Source: CAZGQY01 sp964528035 (GTDB taxonomy: Bacteria; Pseudomonadota; Gammaproteobacteria; Methylococcales; UBA1147). Taken from it: a stretch of DNA of 14,286 nt. Each line of letters begins with the position of its first letter. Position 1 is the stretch's first letter. The notes under the pieces are model-generated. The model was not told the DNA's origin. It searched no databases and was given only the letters and a program-made list of their open reading frames with translations. Positions 1-6,418 of the stretch are shown here, in pieces. Position numbers and translations under genes: made by a program. The stretch lies in the NCBI GenBank assembly GCA_964528035.1, contig CAZGQY010000109.1:1-14286 (forward strand), read 5' to 3'.

Positions 1-101
1 AGTGTATGCGGCAGGGAAGCCGCATCCAAGCCTACAAGGATGTATTTACGGCGTTTTCCGGAACAGATCACCCATAGAGGGGCGAGCAGTTACGCACAGC
101 C
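1..101. repeat. Intergenic stretch with a perfect hairpin, possible dispersed repeat
   Basis: This segment lies downstream of the minus-strand iminopeptidase gene. It has a perfect 7-bp inverted repeat, atgcggc at 6-12 and gccgcat at 19-25, with a 6-base loop. The text that follows, including acaaggatgtatttacggcg at 35-54, resembles from memory a class of intergenic repeats found in many copies in marine and related gammaproteobacteria. No U-tract follows the hairpin on either strand, so it is not a standard intrinsic terminator. An open plus-strand frame runs through it but has no Shine-Dalgarno and reads on into the antisense of the iminopeptidase gene, so I do not call it a gene. The element may begin before base 1. 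Confidence 0.3.
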
Positions 102-1055
102 TTAGGATTGCAATCGGTCGGCAAACTGATCGGTTGCTGTTATCAGAGCATCGCTTATACCTTTTTCTGTTGCCGCATGACCGGCATCCGGTACTATAAT
201 GAGCTCAGCTTCGGGCCAGGCTTGTTTTAGCGCCAGCGCCTGGTCTATCGGACAAATCGTATCGTATCTGCCGTGGACGAGGATTCCCGGAATATCGGAA
301 AGTATCGAGGCATTGTTGAGTAATTGGTTGGGCTGCATAAAGGAATGGTGAATAAAATAGTGACATTCGATGCGTGCCATACTCAGTGCAACTGAAGTCT
401 GGGCAAAAAATTCTTCGGTTGATGGATTATTGAGCAAAGTGGCTGTGCGTCCTTCCCACAGTGACCATGCTTTGGCTGCTTCAAGCTGTCTGGCTGGATC
501 TTTATCGGTTAACAGTCGATAGTAGGCATTGACCATTTCATGGCGGTCTGACTCAGCGATCGGTTGTAGAAAATCTTGCCAATAGTCCGGAAATATTCGA
601 CTGGTTCCCTGTTGATAAAACCATTCGATGTCCTGGTCTCGACACAAAAAAATACCACGCAGGATCAACCCGAGTATATTATGCGGAAATTGCTCTGCGT
701 ACGCGAGTGCCAGGGTTGACCCCCAGGAACCACCAAATACCAGCCATTGTTTGATCTTCAGGTGCTGGCGTATTGTTTCTATATCGGCGATTAAATTTTC
801 AGTGGTATTGGCTTCAAGCTCAGCGTGCGGAGTGGATTTTCCGCAACCGCGTTGATCGAAAAGAATAATACGGTAACGCTTTGGATCAAAAAAACGGCGG
901 TGGGTGGGCGTGCAACCAGCACCCGGGCCTCCATGTAAGAATAGTACCGGAATACCGTTTGGATTTCCGCATTGTTCAATATATAAGGTATGTAAATGAT
1001 CCACCGCCAGCATTTCTGAAGTGAAATGGGTGATTTTTGGATAAAGTTGGCGCAT
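102..1055 (-). CDS. pip: Proline iminopeptidase (alpha/beta hydrolase, peptidase S33)
   Basis: This cytosolic enzyme removes N-terminal proline from peptides. Numbering from the upstream ATG at 1079, the oxyanion-hole motif HGGPGAG is at residues 49-55, the nucleophile elbow GGSWGS places Ser118, and the other triad residues are Asp273 (HGRYD) and His301 (DAGH). DQRGCGKS at 75-82 is also typical of the family. The signature motifs and full length match S33 prolyl aminopeptidases, and there is no signal peptide. I start at the second ATG (1055), giving 317 residues that begin MRQLYPKI, the usual family start, with a GGG-containing purine stretch about 10 bases upstream. The ATG at 1079 would add eight residues and has no clear ribosome binding site. 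The gene is transcribed away from the cytochrome c peroxidase gene, and no partner gene is visible downstream within the window. Confidence 0.93.
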   Translation of the reverse strand: MRQLYPKITHFTSEMLAVDHLHTLYIEQCGNPNGIPVLFLHGGPGAGCTPTHRRFFDPKRYRIILFDQRGCGKSTPHAELEANTTENLIADIETIRQHLKIKQWLVFGGSWGSTLALAYAEQFPHNILGLILRGIFLCRDQDIEWFYQQGTSRIFPDYWQDFLQPIAESDRHEMVNAYYRLLTDKDPARQLEAAKAWSLWEGRTATLLNNPSTEEFFAQTSVALSMARIECHYFIHHSFMQPNQLLNNASILSDIPGILVHGRYDTICPIDQALALKQAWPEAELIIVPDAGHAATEKGISDALITATDQFADRLQS

Positions 1056-1128
1056 AAGCGTATTACCCTTTGATGTCATAAGTAGGTTAAAATTCTACCA
1101 GCAATACCCGAATAGGAGCCAAAATAAA

Positions 1129-1353
1129 ATGACTGGCGGAAATTATTTAGTGGCGGCTTTCTGGAAGATTGTCCGTGAATGGACGTCGATGCAAGCGGAG
1201 GCGGTTTTGGGGCTATTTCTTCTATTAAAAGTGGTGAATATGGGGTATCGTAAACAAGTTAAATGGGTAAAGAGGGGGCACCATCCACTTTTCTATAGTA
1301 GGCTCTCTGTTCTCGGACAGTCTCCAAAGTATTGTCTCGCTTTAAAATTATGA
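1129..1353 (+). CDS. Possible small hypothetical protein
   Basis: This 74-codon ORF lies between the divergent iminopeptidase and cytochrome c peroxidase genes. AGGAG at 1114-1118 is 10 bases before the ATG, an acceptable but slightly long spacing. The product has a short hydrophobic stretch around residues 24-36 (AEAVLGLFLLLKV) followed by a basic region. I recognise no family. It ends 13 bases before the cytochrome c peroxidase start, so it could be a co-transcribed small membrane protein or simply an open frame in a leader region. I give it low confidence because only the ribosome binding site and the position support it. Confidence 0.2.
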   Translation: MTGGNYLVAAFWKIVREWTSMQAEAVLGLFLLLKVVNMGYRKQVKWVKRGHHPLFYSRLSVLGQSPKYCLALKL

Positions 1354-1366
1354 GGAGGAGTATGTA

Positions 1367-2398
1367 ATGGTAAATATTCGATCAATTCTTTTAGTTGTTC
1401 CATTGGTTGCTGTAACCAACCTGGCCCTCGCCGGGAAATGGGAAGCGCTTCCTGCGAAAGCACCGGCACCAGCGGATAATCCCACCACAGCAGCTAAGGT
1501 CAAATTGGGGCAGATTTTATTTCTGGATCCACGTTTGTCTTCAACCGGGACGGTTTCCTGCAATTCCTGCCACAATGTTATGTTGGGTGGTGAAGATAAT
1601 CGTGCGGTAGCGATGGGTGTTGATGGACAGACCGGTGGGCGCAGCGCTCCAACTGTCTGGAATGCAGCATTTAATTCAGTGCAATTCTGGGACGGTCGGG
1701 CGCCAAGTTTGGAAGAACAGGCTAAAGGCCCGGTTACCAATCCAATCGAAATGGGGATGAAAAGCTGGGACGATGTGGTGGCGCGGCTAAAAGTCATTCC
1801 AGGGTACGCTAAACTTTTTGAGAAAGCATTCGGCAGTGCCGATTCTATTTCAAAGGATAATGCGGCCAAAGCCATTGCAGCCTACGAAAGAACCCTGATT
1901 ACACCAAACAGCGCCTACGACAAGTATGTTAAAGGCAATAAAAAGGCATTGACTGACGAGCAGGTGCGAGGCATGAATACATTTGCTGAAGTCGGTTGTG
2001 GTTCGTGTCACAGTGGGGCGGCATTTAATGGGCCGAAGATGAAACCCGGTAAAGGACATTTCATGAAATTCCCGGTTTATCCGAATAAGGTTTTTCAGTC
2101 AAAGTATAAGCTTACTAAAGATGCGGGGCTTGCTGAGGTCACTGGAAAAGTCAGTGATAAACAATTGTGGAAGATACCTACTCTGAGAAATATCGCTTTA
2201 ACAGCACCCTATTTCCATAACGGGTCGGTAAAATCATTGGATCGTGCAGTTGAAATCATGGCGAAGATGCAATTGGATAAAAAACTAAGTAAATCTCAAA
2301 TTAAGGATATTGTTGCGTTTCTGAATGCATTGTCGGGTCCCTTCCCGAAACAGAAGATGCCGGAATTACCTGGCACTCCAGGAACGACTTTGAATTAA
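1367..2398 (+). CDS. ccp: Diheme cytochrome c peroxidase, periplasmic
   Basis: This enzyme reduces hydrogen peroxide to water in the periplasm using electrons from small cytochromes. The 343-residue product starts with a Sec signal peptide (hydrophobic core about 5-20, likely cleavage after ALA near 22). It has two c-type heme sites, CNSCH at 65-69 and CGSCH at 211-215. Conserved family segments are WDGRAPSLEEQAKGPV (108-123), NPIEMG (125-130), PTLRNIALTAPYFHNGS (271-287) and a likely distal Met ligand for the second heme at 298. A strong Shine-Dalgarno, GAGGAGGAG at 1352-1360, fixes the start. One oddity: the His that switches the first heme in Pseudomonas-type enzymes lies 16 residues after the heme His, and here that position is Val85. 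There is no histidine anywhere between 70 and 214. The family is certain; the redox behaviour is not. Confidence 0.95.
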   Translation: MVNIRSILLVVPLVAVTNLALAGKWEALPAKAPAPADNPTTAAKVKLGQILFLDPRLSSTGTVSCNSCHNVMLGGEDNRAVAMGVDGQTGGRSAPTVWNAAFNSVQFWDGRAPSLEEQAKGPVTNPIEMGMKSWDDVVARLKVIPGYAKLFEKAFGSADSISKDNAAKAIAAYERTLITPNSAYDKYVKGNKKALTDEQVRGMNTFAEVGCGSCHSGAAFNGPKMKPGKGHFMKFPVYPNKVFQSKYKLTKDAGLAEVTGKVSDKQLWKIPTLRNIALTAPYFHNGSVKSLDRAVEIMAKMQLDKKLSKSQIKDIVAFLNALSGPFPKQKMPELPGTPGTTLN

Positions 2399-2458
2399 TA
2401 ACTTGATTTTTATCGTAATCGGAGTATTTCTCAATTAAGTTCTCCGGATTCCGTTACA

Positions 2459-2624
2459 CTAGTACTCCATCACAGTTGTGTTGGGGGGGTAGGTAATGTC
2501 GAGAAGTGGTCAGCTGCCAGGCGCACGGGCGCAGGACTAGTCGCACGTGTCAAGCGAGTGCAACAACGCAGATGGCTGCTTATCGGCTGATATACCCGTC
2601 AATACAACAATGATGGAGTACTAG
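2459..2624. mobile_element. MITE-like non-coding element, 166 bp, CTAG at both ends
   Basis: The ends are a perfect 13-bp inverted repeat, ctagtactccatc at 2459-2471 and gatggagtactag at 2612-2624. Pairing continues inward with few mismatches (cagttgtgttg against the complement of caatacaaca), giving imperfect terminal inverted repeats of about 25 bp. CTAG is its own reverse complement, so it can equally be a 4-bp target-site duplication outside a TACTCCATCA terminal repeat. IS5-type elements duplicate YTAR sites, which would include CTAG, so a non-autonomous IS5-type relative is possible. The interior of about 115 bp is richer in G and C than its surroundings, has a run of seven Gs at 2483-2489, and has no useful ORF. 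It could instead be a structured repeat or RNA. The parent transposase is not in the window. Confidence 0.6.
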
Positions 2625-2644
2625 CAGGCTACGGTTGATCTACT

Positions 2645-2676
2645 GTAGTCTGGATGAAGTGGAGCGGAATCCGGGA
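2645..2676. repeat. Short dispersed intergenic repeat (GTAG...GGAATCCGGG type)
   Basis: The sequence starts gtagtctggatgaagtggag and ends cggaatccggga. It resembles, from memory, the common proteobacterial intergenic repeat that starts GTAGCCCGGAT, contains GAAGCG-like text, and ends AATCCGGG. Its ends are partly complementary (tggat with atccggg), as in that repeat class, though the left arm has diverged. It sits 20 bases beyond the inverted-repeat element. No coding function is expected. Confidence 0.4.
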
Positions 2677-2745
2677 CAATTCCCGCAGAAAAATATATTT
2701 TTGTGCCACGGTCAGAATTGTTCTTGACCTGCCAAAGAAACAATT

Positions 2746-2766
2746 CCAGTTTTTTCTAAAAACTGG
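2746..2766. other. Perfect 9-bp hairpin in intergenic region
   Basis: The arms are ccagttttt (2746-2754) and aaaaactgg (2758-2766), with a 3-base loop. The stem is AT-rich and no T-run follows on either strand, so it is a weak terminator candidate at best. It could be the end of a repeat or a protein-binding site. Confidence 0.3.
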
Positions 2767-3051
2767 CTCCAAAACCATCTTATTTTCTACAACAACCTAT
2801 CTAAGCCAGTTTCCCTGAGTCGCTGATTGCAGCGGTGTTTCCTGGAAAAAAAACCAATGCCTGCTACGGTTAGTTGTATTTAGGCCGAAATCCTAATTAA
2901 TTGTCGAGCACTATCATATAGTAGATAGTATCGATAATATGGTTATTAGCTTGGCGATATCAGCGTAGGTGCGCGCGGGCTTGAGTATTGTAAATTTAAT
3001 TCTCAGACCTTATGAACCTCTGATTTGGAAAAATATGTTGATGGTTTCAGA

Positions 3052-3798
3052 ATGAGTGTAGAAGAGATAATCACTTGCCAGCTTCCAGACAGCGATGATT
3101 CACAATTGGCACAATCTGAGATGGAAAGCCTATTTCAGGTTTCGTTACAGTCCAACTTGTATCTGAATGTGACGAATGATGCACAGGCAAAGATAAAATA
3201 CTTGGACTATGCGGTTTTGCGGAACCCAAAAGATCTTCGCTGTCATATTCAACGAATTTCCTCCCATCAAGCGAATGCTCATTTCGAAGGCTTATACGGT
3301 GCAATGATAGATTTGTTTATTGTGTTGGGTAGCAATGGCAGCGCTATAAAAGAAAGGATGTTGAAACACGCTGGTTCTCTGTTAAATGATGACCAGCGTA
3401 AAACCTTGCGCGGATATTCAGAATCTTCTGAAGCTGCTCGGGCTGAATTCAATTGGTTACCTTTATGCCAGGCTTCGTTATTCAGTAATGGTTTGATCGG
3501 AAATCGACAGCTGGTTGAGGTGGGTGATTGTCTCGAAAGTAATGTTCGCTGCAAAGATCCATTAGAAGAAGCGCGAGAGTGTATAGAATATAGCCAGGTG
3601 GAGCAAGCCCGGCGAATACTAGAAAAGGCCGTTCTTCACAATCCGTCCCAGGCAGATCTCTCTATAGAACTACTGGATATTTATAAGTCGACACAAAATG
3701 TGCATGGTCTGCGAGATTTAATAGAACAGTTTAGAAAAGCCGGACATAAGGTTCCTGAAGTCTGGTTGGATTTTTCCGATTCATATACTGACATCTGA
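3052..3798 (+). CDS. FimV C-terminus-like / TPR-like helical protein, first gene of GTPase cluster
   Basis: The product is soluble and helix-rich, with no signal peptide or membrane segment. Its C-terminal part (DPLEEARECIEYSQVEQARR, then ILEKAVLHNPSQADL, then SIELLDIYKST) closely follows the pattern of the FimV C-terminal domain, which binds protein partners at the pole in type IV pilus systems. An earlier part (AKIKYLDYAVLRNPKDLR followed by a GLYGAMIDLFIV segment) repeats the same helix pattern, so the protein seems to carry two such units. The full protein lacks FimV's LysM and transmembrane regions. I chose the ATG at 3052, giving 248 residues; an in-frame TTG at 3025 would add nine. Neither start has a convincing Shine-Dalgarno. 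The next gene begins 3 bases after the stop, so co-transcription is likely. I infer a scaffold role for the GTPase module. Confidence 0.8.
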   Translation: MSVEEIITCQLPDSDDSQLAQSEMESLFQVSLQSNLYLNVTNDAQAKIKYLDYAVLRNPKDLRCHIQRISSHQANAHFEGLYGAMIDLFIVLGSNGSAIKERMLKHAGSLLNDDQRKTLRGYSESSEAARAEFNWLPLCQASLFSNGLIGNRQLVEVGDCLESNVRCKDPLEEARECIEYSQVEQARRILEKAVLHNPSQADLSIELLDIYKSTQNVHGLRDLIEQFRKAGHKVPEVWLDFSDSYTDI

Positions 3799-3801
3799 TC
3801 A

Positions 3802-5025
3802 ATGAGAAAAAGAAACGATCTTCTACGTGTCTCAGTATTGGGTATGGATCAACGTACACAAACGACATTTACTTATTTTCTACGCGGGCCTTGTAAAAAT
3901 CGGGCAATAGTGGTGTCTGATGAATCAGCGGAAGTGTATATCATTGATGTAGATGGTATTCATGGTAAGGATCTATTTGTCCAGGAACGAAAGAAATTCC
4001 CATGGCGACCTATTATTGTGGTCTCACTCGCATCTCCTGATGATCCTCAGGCCATTTTTGTCCGCAAACCGGTAAAACCAGTGGAGATGCTTGCGGCTTT
4101 GGAAGAAGCACGATTAATCCTTGCTTCTCCGGATAGTCGAGGGAAAGAGTCCGCGTTAGAAGGCAGTAAGGAAAAGGATCCTCCAGATCCTGATATTGGA
4201 AGTACGGAAACGGTGGTGGTTAAGCGTTCCCGGAATTCGAATAAGCAAATTCACGGCTCAGCTCATTCGACAGCGATGTTGTTAGATGATCAATCGTATT
4301 CAAAGTTTGTGGGTACAGTGGCGGATATTGATCCGAATATTCAGGAACAGGTATTAGCTGCCCATTATCAGCGAAAAGATTATCTGCAGGCCTATGTACA
4401 ATCTGCAATCAAATTAGCGAATTCTAAAAATCGGATATTAACTCTGAATTGCGGTTGGAAGCCTATTACGATATTTCCTCATACTCGTGAAATATGGGTG
4501 GATTCGGATGACAAACAGTTGCGAGCATTTTGTGTACTGCCCATTCGCTCGATATCAAATATTGATATGAGTGACGCGAAAAGCGGCTCAGGAATATCGG
4601 TTACGGCAGTCAATCATAGTGAAGAGAGTCAATCTCATGATCCGGAACGATTCCAATCCATGGATGCGTTTCTGTGGAAATTGGCATTGTGGACATCGAA
4701 TGGTCGTGTGCCAGCCGGAATCGAATTATCGTATCCTGTGTATTTACGAGTATGGCCCAATTTGTCCCGATTAGTCGTTATTCCTCATGCTTTACGTATC
4801 GCCGCATTATTAATCGAAAAGCCCAGATCTTTGCTGGATGTTGCTGCTACATTGCGAATTCCACAGCAATATGTTTTTTCGTTTTTTAGTGGAGCGTATG
4901 CGCTGGGAATTGCAGGCCAGGCCAGGAGAACTGTTGATATTGCGGTTGCGCCACGACCTTTGAAGGCAACAGAGAATTGCGGGTTATTACAGAAAATAAT
5001 GAGTCGTCTCAGGATACATCTCTAA
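3802..5025 (+). CDS. Degenerate receiver-like protein with C-terminal winged-helix-like region
   Basis: This 407-residue protein matches no named family that I recognise. The N-terminus (about 8-105) has a receiver-like pattern: a hydrophobic strand, Asp16, a possible phosphoacceptor Asp49 in YIIDVDG, a Ser at 75 where Ser/Thr is expected, and KPVKP at 89-93 where the conserved Lys lies. The usual paired acidic residues near the start are incomplete, so phosphorylation is doubtful. A charged linker (about 108-155) leads to a central domain (about 165-320). Residues 328-375 (HALRIAALLIEKPRSLLDVA onward) look like a winged helix. It starts 3 bases after the FimV-like gene and ends 7 bases before the GTPase gene. 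No strong Shine-Dalgarno is visible, which fits translational coupling. It may be an adaptor or effector of the GTPase rather than a classical response regulator. Confidence 0.8.
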   Translation: MRKRNDLLRVSVLGMDQRTQTTFTYFLRGPCKNRAIVVSDESAEVYIIDVDGIHGKDLFVQERKKFPWRPIIVVSLASPDDPQAIFVRKPVKPVEMLAALEEARLILASPDSRGKESALEGSKEKDPPDPDIGSTETVVVKRSRNSNKQIHGSAHSTAMLLDDQSYSKFVGTVADIDPNIQEQVLAAHYQRKDYLQAYVQSAIKLANSKNRILTLNCGWKPITIFPHTREIWVDSDDKQLRAFCVLPIRSISNIDMSDAKSGSGISVTAVNHSEESQSHDPERFQSMDAFLWKLALWTSNGRVPAGIELSYPVYLRVWPNLSRLVVIPHALRIAALLIEKPRSLLDVAATLRIPQQYVFSFFSGAYALGIAGQARRTVDIAVAPRPLKATENCGLLQKIMSRLRIHL

Positions 5026-5032
5026 TACAGAC

Positions 5033-5572
5033 ATGAGTGCCTTTAAGATAATTTTCACAGGCCCGGTTGGAGCGGGTAAAACTACCGCAATTTCTTCGAT
5101 AAGTGATGAGCCTCCGATACAGACAGACGCTATCGCAAGTGATATGACAAAATCCAGGAAATCGGCAACCACTGTTGCCATGGATTATGGAATATTAAAT
5201 CTGGATGACGGGGAGCGTATTCATCTTTATGGTACCCCGGGACAAGAAAGATTTGATTTTATGTGGGAGATTTTGACCAATGGTGGAATTGGCTTGGTTC
5301 TATTACTAGACAATTCAAGACCTGATCCCTTCAAAGATTTGAGATTTTTTCTCGATTCCTTCAAAGAATTTATTGATTCTACCAAGCTTGTGATTGGTGT
5401 CACGCAAATGGATTTGAGTGCTACACCCGCGATCAATGATTATCATCTACAATTGGGGGAGTATGAATTAAATCCACCGATTTTCGAGATTGATGCCAGA
5501 GAAAAGAAAGATGTTTCTCTACTGGTTCAGTCGTTGTTGTTTTCGTTGGATCCGGGGTTAAAGGAAGCTTGA
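5033..5572 (+). CDS. MglA-like small Ras-superfamily GTPase (COG2229 type)
   Basis: This 179-residue cytosolic GTPase has the Walker A/G1 motif GPVGAGKTT at 10-18, a switch I TTVAMDYG at 46-53, and a G3-region LYGTPGQERFD at 65-75. As in MglA (LYTVPGQ), G3 has no Asp at the Ras DxxG position. The G4 motif is TQMD at 124-127 instead of NKxD, and DAREKKD (154-160) takes the G5 place. These features match prokaryotic MglA-like GTPases annotated as ATP/GTP-binding or SRP-receptor-beta-like proteins. Such proteins usually act with a Roadblock/LC7 partner to set cell polarity or motility. A roadblock protein lies at 6419-6781 and a divergent one directly downstream, 1 base after the stop. No membrane anchor or lipidation motif is seen. 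The GTPase call is firm; its cellular task is inferred. Confidence 0.93.
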   Translation: MSAFKIIFTGPVGAGKTTAISSISDEPPIQTDAIASDMTKSRKSATTVAMDYGILNLDDGERIHLYGTPGQERFDFMWEILTNGGIGLVLLLDNSRPDPFKDLRFFLDSFKEFIDSTKLVIGVTQMDLSATPAINDYHLQLGEYELNPPIFEIDAREKKDVSLLVQSLLFSLDPGLKEA

Positions 5573-5573
5573 A

Positions 5574-6221
5574 ATGCAAAAATACCGATTAAGTGAAACC
5601 TTGTACACTTATCCAACGCCCGGCGGGGCGTTTCATGCGATTTCCAATAGCGATCCTGATCCGTCTCGGAAATTTTTGCACGGCTTGCTGTGTTGTGAAT
5701 CGACCCCAAAGCTATCCGTTGAGACTGTCCAGGAATGGAGTGGCGTCGAGGATGAAGAAGGTGCAATGAGTTTATTACACCATGTGCAGCAACTTACATG
5801 GGTTCAGGGGCTGGAAAAACCCATTCATTGTCCGGATCAACCGTTGGAAGACATATTGCCCGATCTTTTAGCCAAGCTTACAACGGATGGCAAAGTACTG
5901 TTAGCGGATAATCAGGGGTTTTATTTGGCAGCCAGTGGTTTTCCGCATGAAGTCGCCGAAGAGCTTTCTGCTCTGAGTGCAGAGCTGGCAAATTTGAACG
6001 AAAGGCGTTCCAGTCTTTTGGAAAATAACCTGGGTTACAAGAATAGTGCCTGGGCGCTTATCGATGCCGCAGGTTGCAGTAAAGTGGGATTCTGGCCGAT
6101 GTACATTGGAAAGCAACGCTTTGTATTGGTCATTTCGGGACTGCCACGTCTGAATCAACCGGATTTCGTCAATTTAGTATGGACTTTAAGCATGCGTTAT
6201 GCAGTATCCACACTCAATTGA
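5574..6221 (+). CDS. Uncharacterised protein with divergent roadblock-like domain
   Basis: This 215-residue protein has no family name that I can give. Residues about 105-190 follow the Roadblock/LC7 pattern: a strand-turn-strand (KVLLADNQGFYLAASGF), a long helix (about 124-148), then ALIDAAG, a central strand and RFVLVISGLP. Residues about 35-80 are helical and resemble a small winged helix. It begins 1 base after the GTPase stop, and AAAGGAAG inside the end of the GTPase gene serves as its Shine-Dalgarno, so the two are almost certainly co-expressed and probably interact. It could be a second regulator of the GTPase alongside the canonical roadblock protein. The stop is followed by about 200 bases before that gene. 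The domain assignment is moderate and comes from pattern only. Confidence 0.8.
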   Translation: MQKYRLSETLYTYPTPGGAFHAISNSDPDPSRKFLHGLLCCESTPKLSVETVQEWSGVEDEEGAMSLLHHVQQLTWVQGLEKPIHCPDQPLEDILPDLLAKLTTDGKVLLADNQGFYLAASGFPHEVAEELSALSAELANLNERRSSLLENNLGYKNSAWALIDAAGCSKVGFWPMYIGKQRFVLVISGLPRLNQPDFVNLVWTLSMRYAVSTLN

Positions 6222-6418
6222 AAAATCGACAAAAATGCAATGAGTCAGCGAAATATGTATTGAGGTTTCCGGTCAGTGATAAATGTGGCATTTGGACAGG
6301 AATAACACGAAAAGTGTTTAATTTTGCGAATAATTAATGACACTCGAGCGAAACAATTGACTTGTTGAAAAGATACGAAAAATGGGTAATCGCAGTTTAG
6401 AATTAGAGGAATAACTTT

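Larger units (their letters stand above)
2399..3051. other. Gene-free intergenic region with repeats
   Basis: No credible coding frame is visible on either strand across these roughly 650 bases. The region holds an imperfect hairpin just after the peroxidase gene (aatcggag at 2417-2424 with ctccggatt at 2442-2450, long loop, no T-run), the inverted-repeat-bounded element at 2459-2624, a short repeat at 2645-2676, a perfect hairpin at 2746-2766, and a small inverted repeat actatc/gatagt at 2910-2915 and 2924-2929. A GATAAT hexamer at 2933-2938 could be a -10 element for the downstream cluster, but no good -35 pairs with it. The accumulation of repeats suggests an insertion-tolerant site between two unrelated units. 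Confidence 0.6.

Noticed and set aside
2..199. Plus-strand open frame at the window start
   Set aside because: It has no Shine-Dalgarno, runs through the hairpin repeat and then antisense to the iminopeptidase gene, and its protein looks random.
1348..1875. Long open frame on the minus strand (175 codons)
   Set aside because: It lies opposite the certain cytochrome c peroxidase gene, shows no family motif, and its composition follows from the sense codons.
2417..2450. Intrinsic terminator after the cytochrome c peroxidase gene
   Set aside because: The stem aatcggag/ctccggatt has a bulge and a 17-base loop, and no T-run follows.
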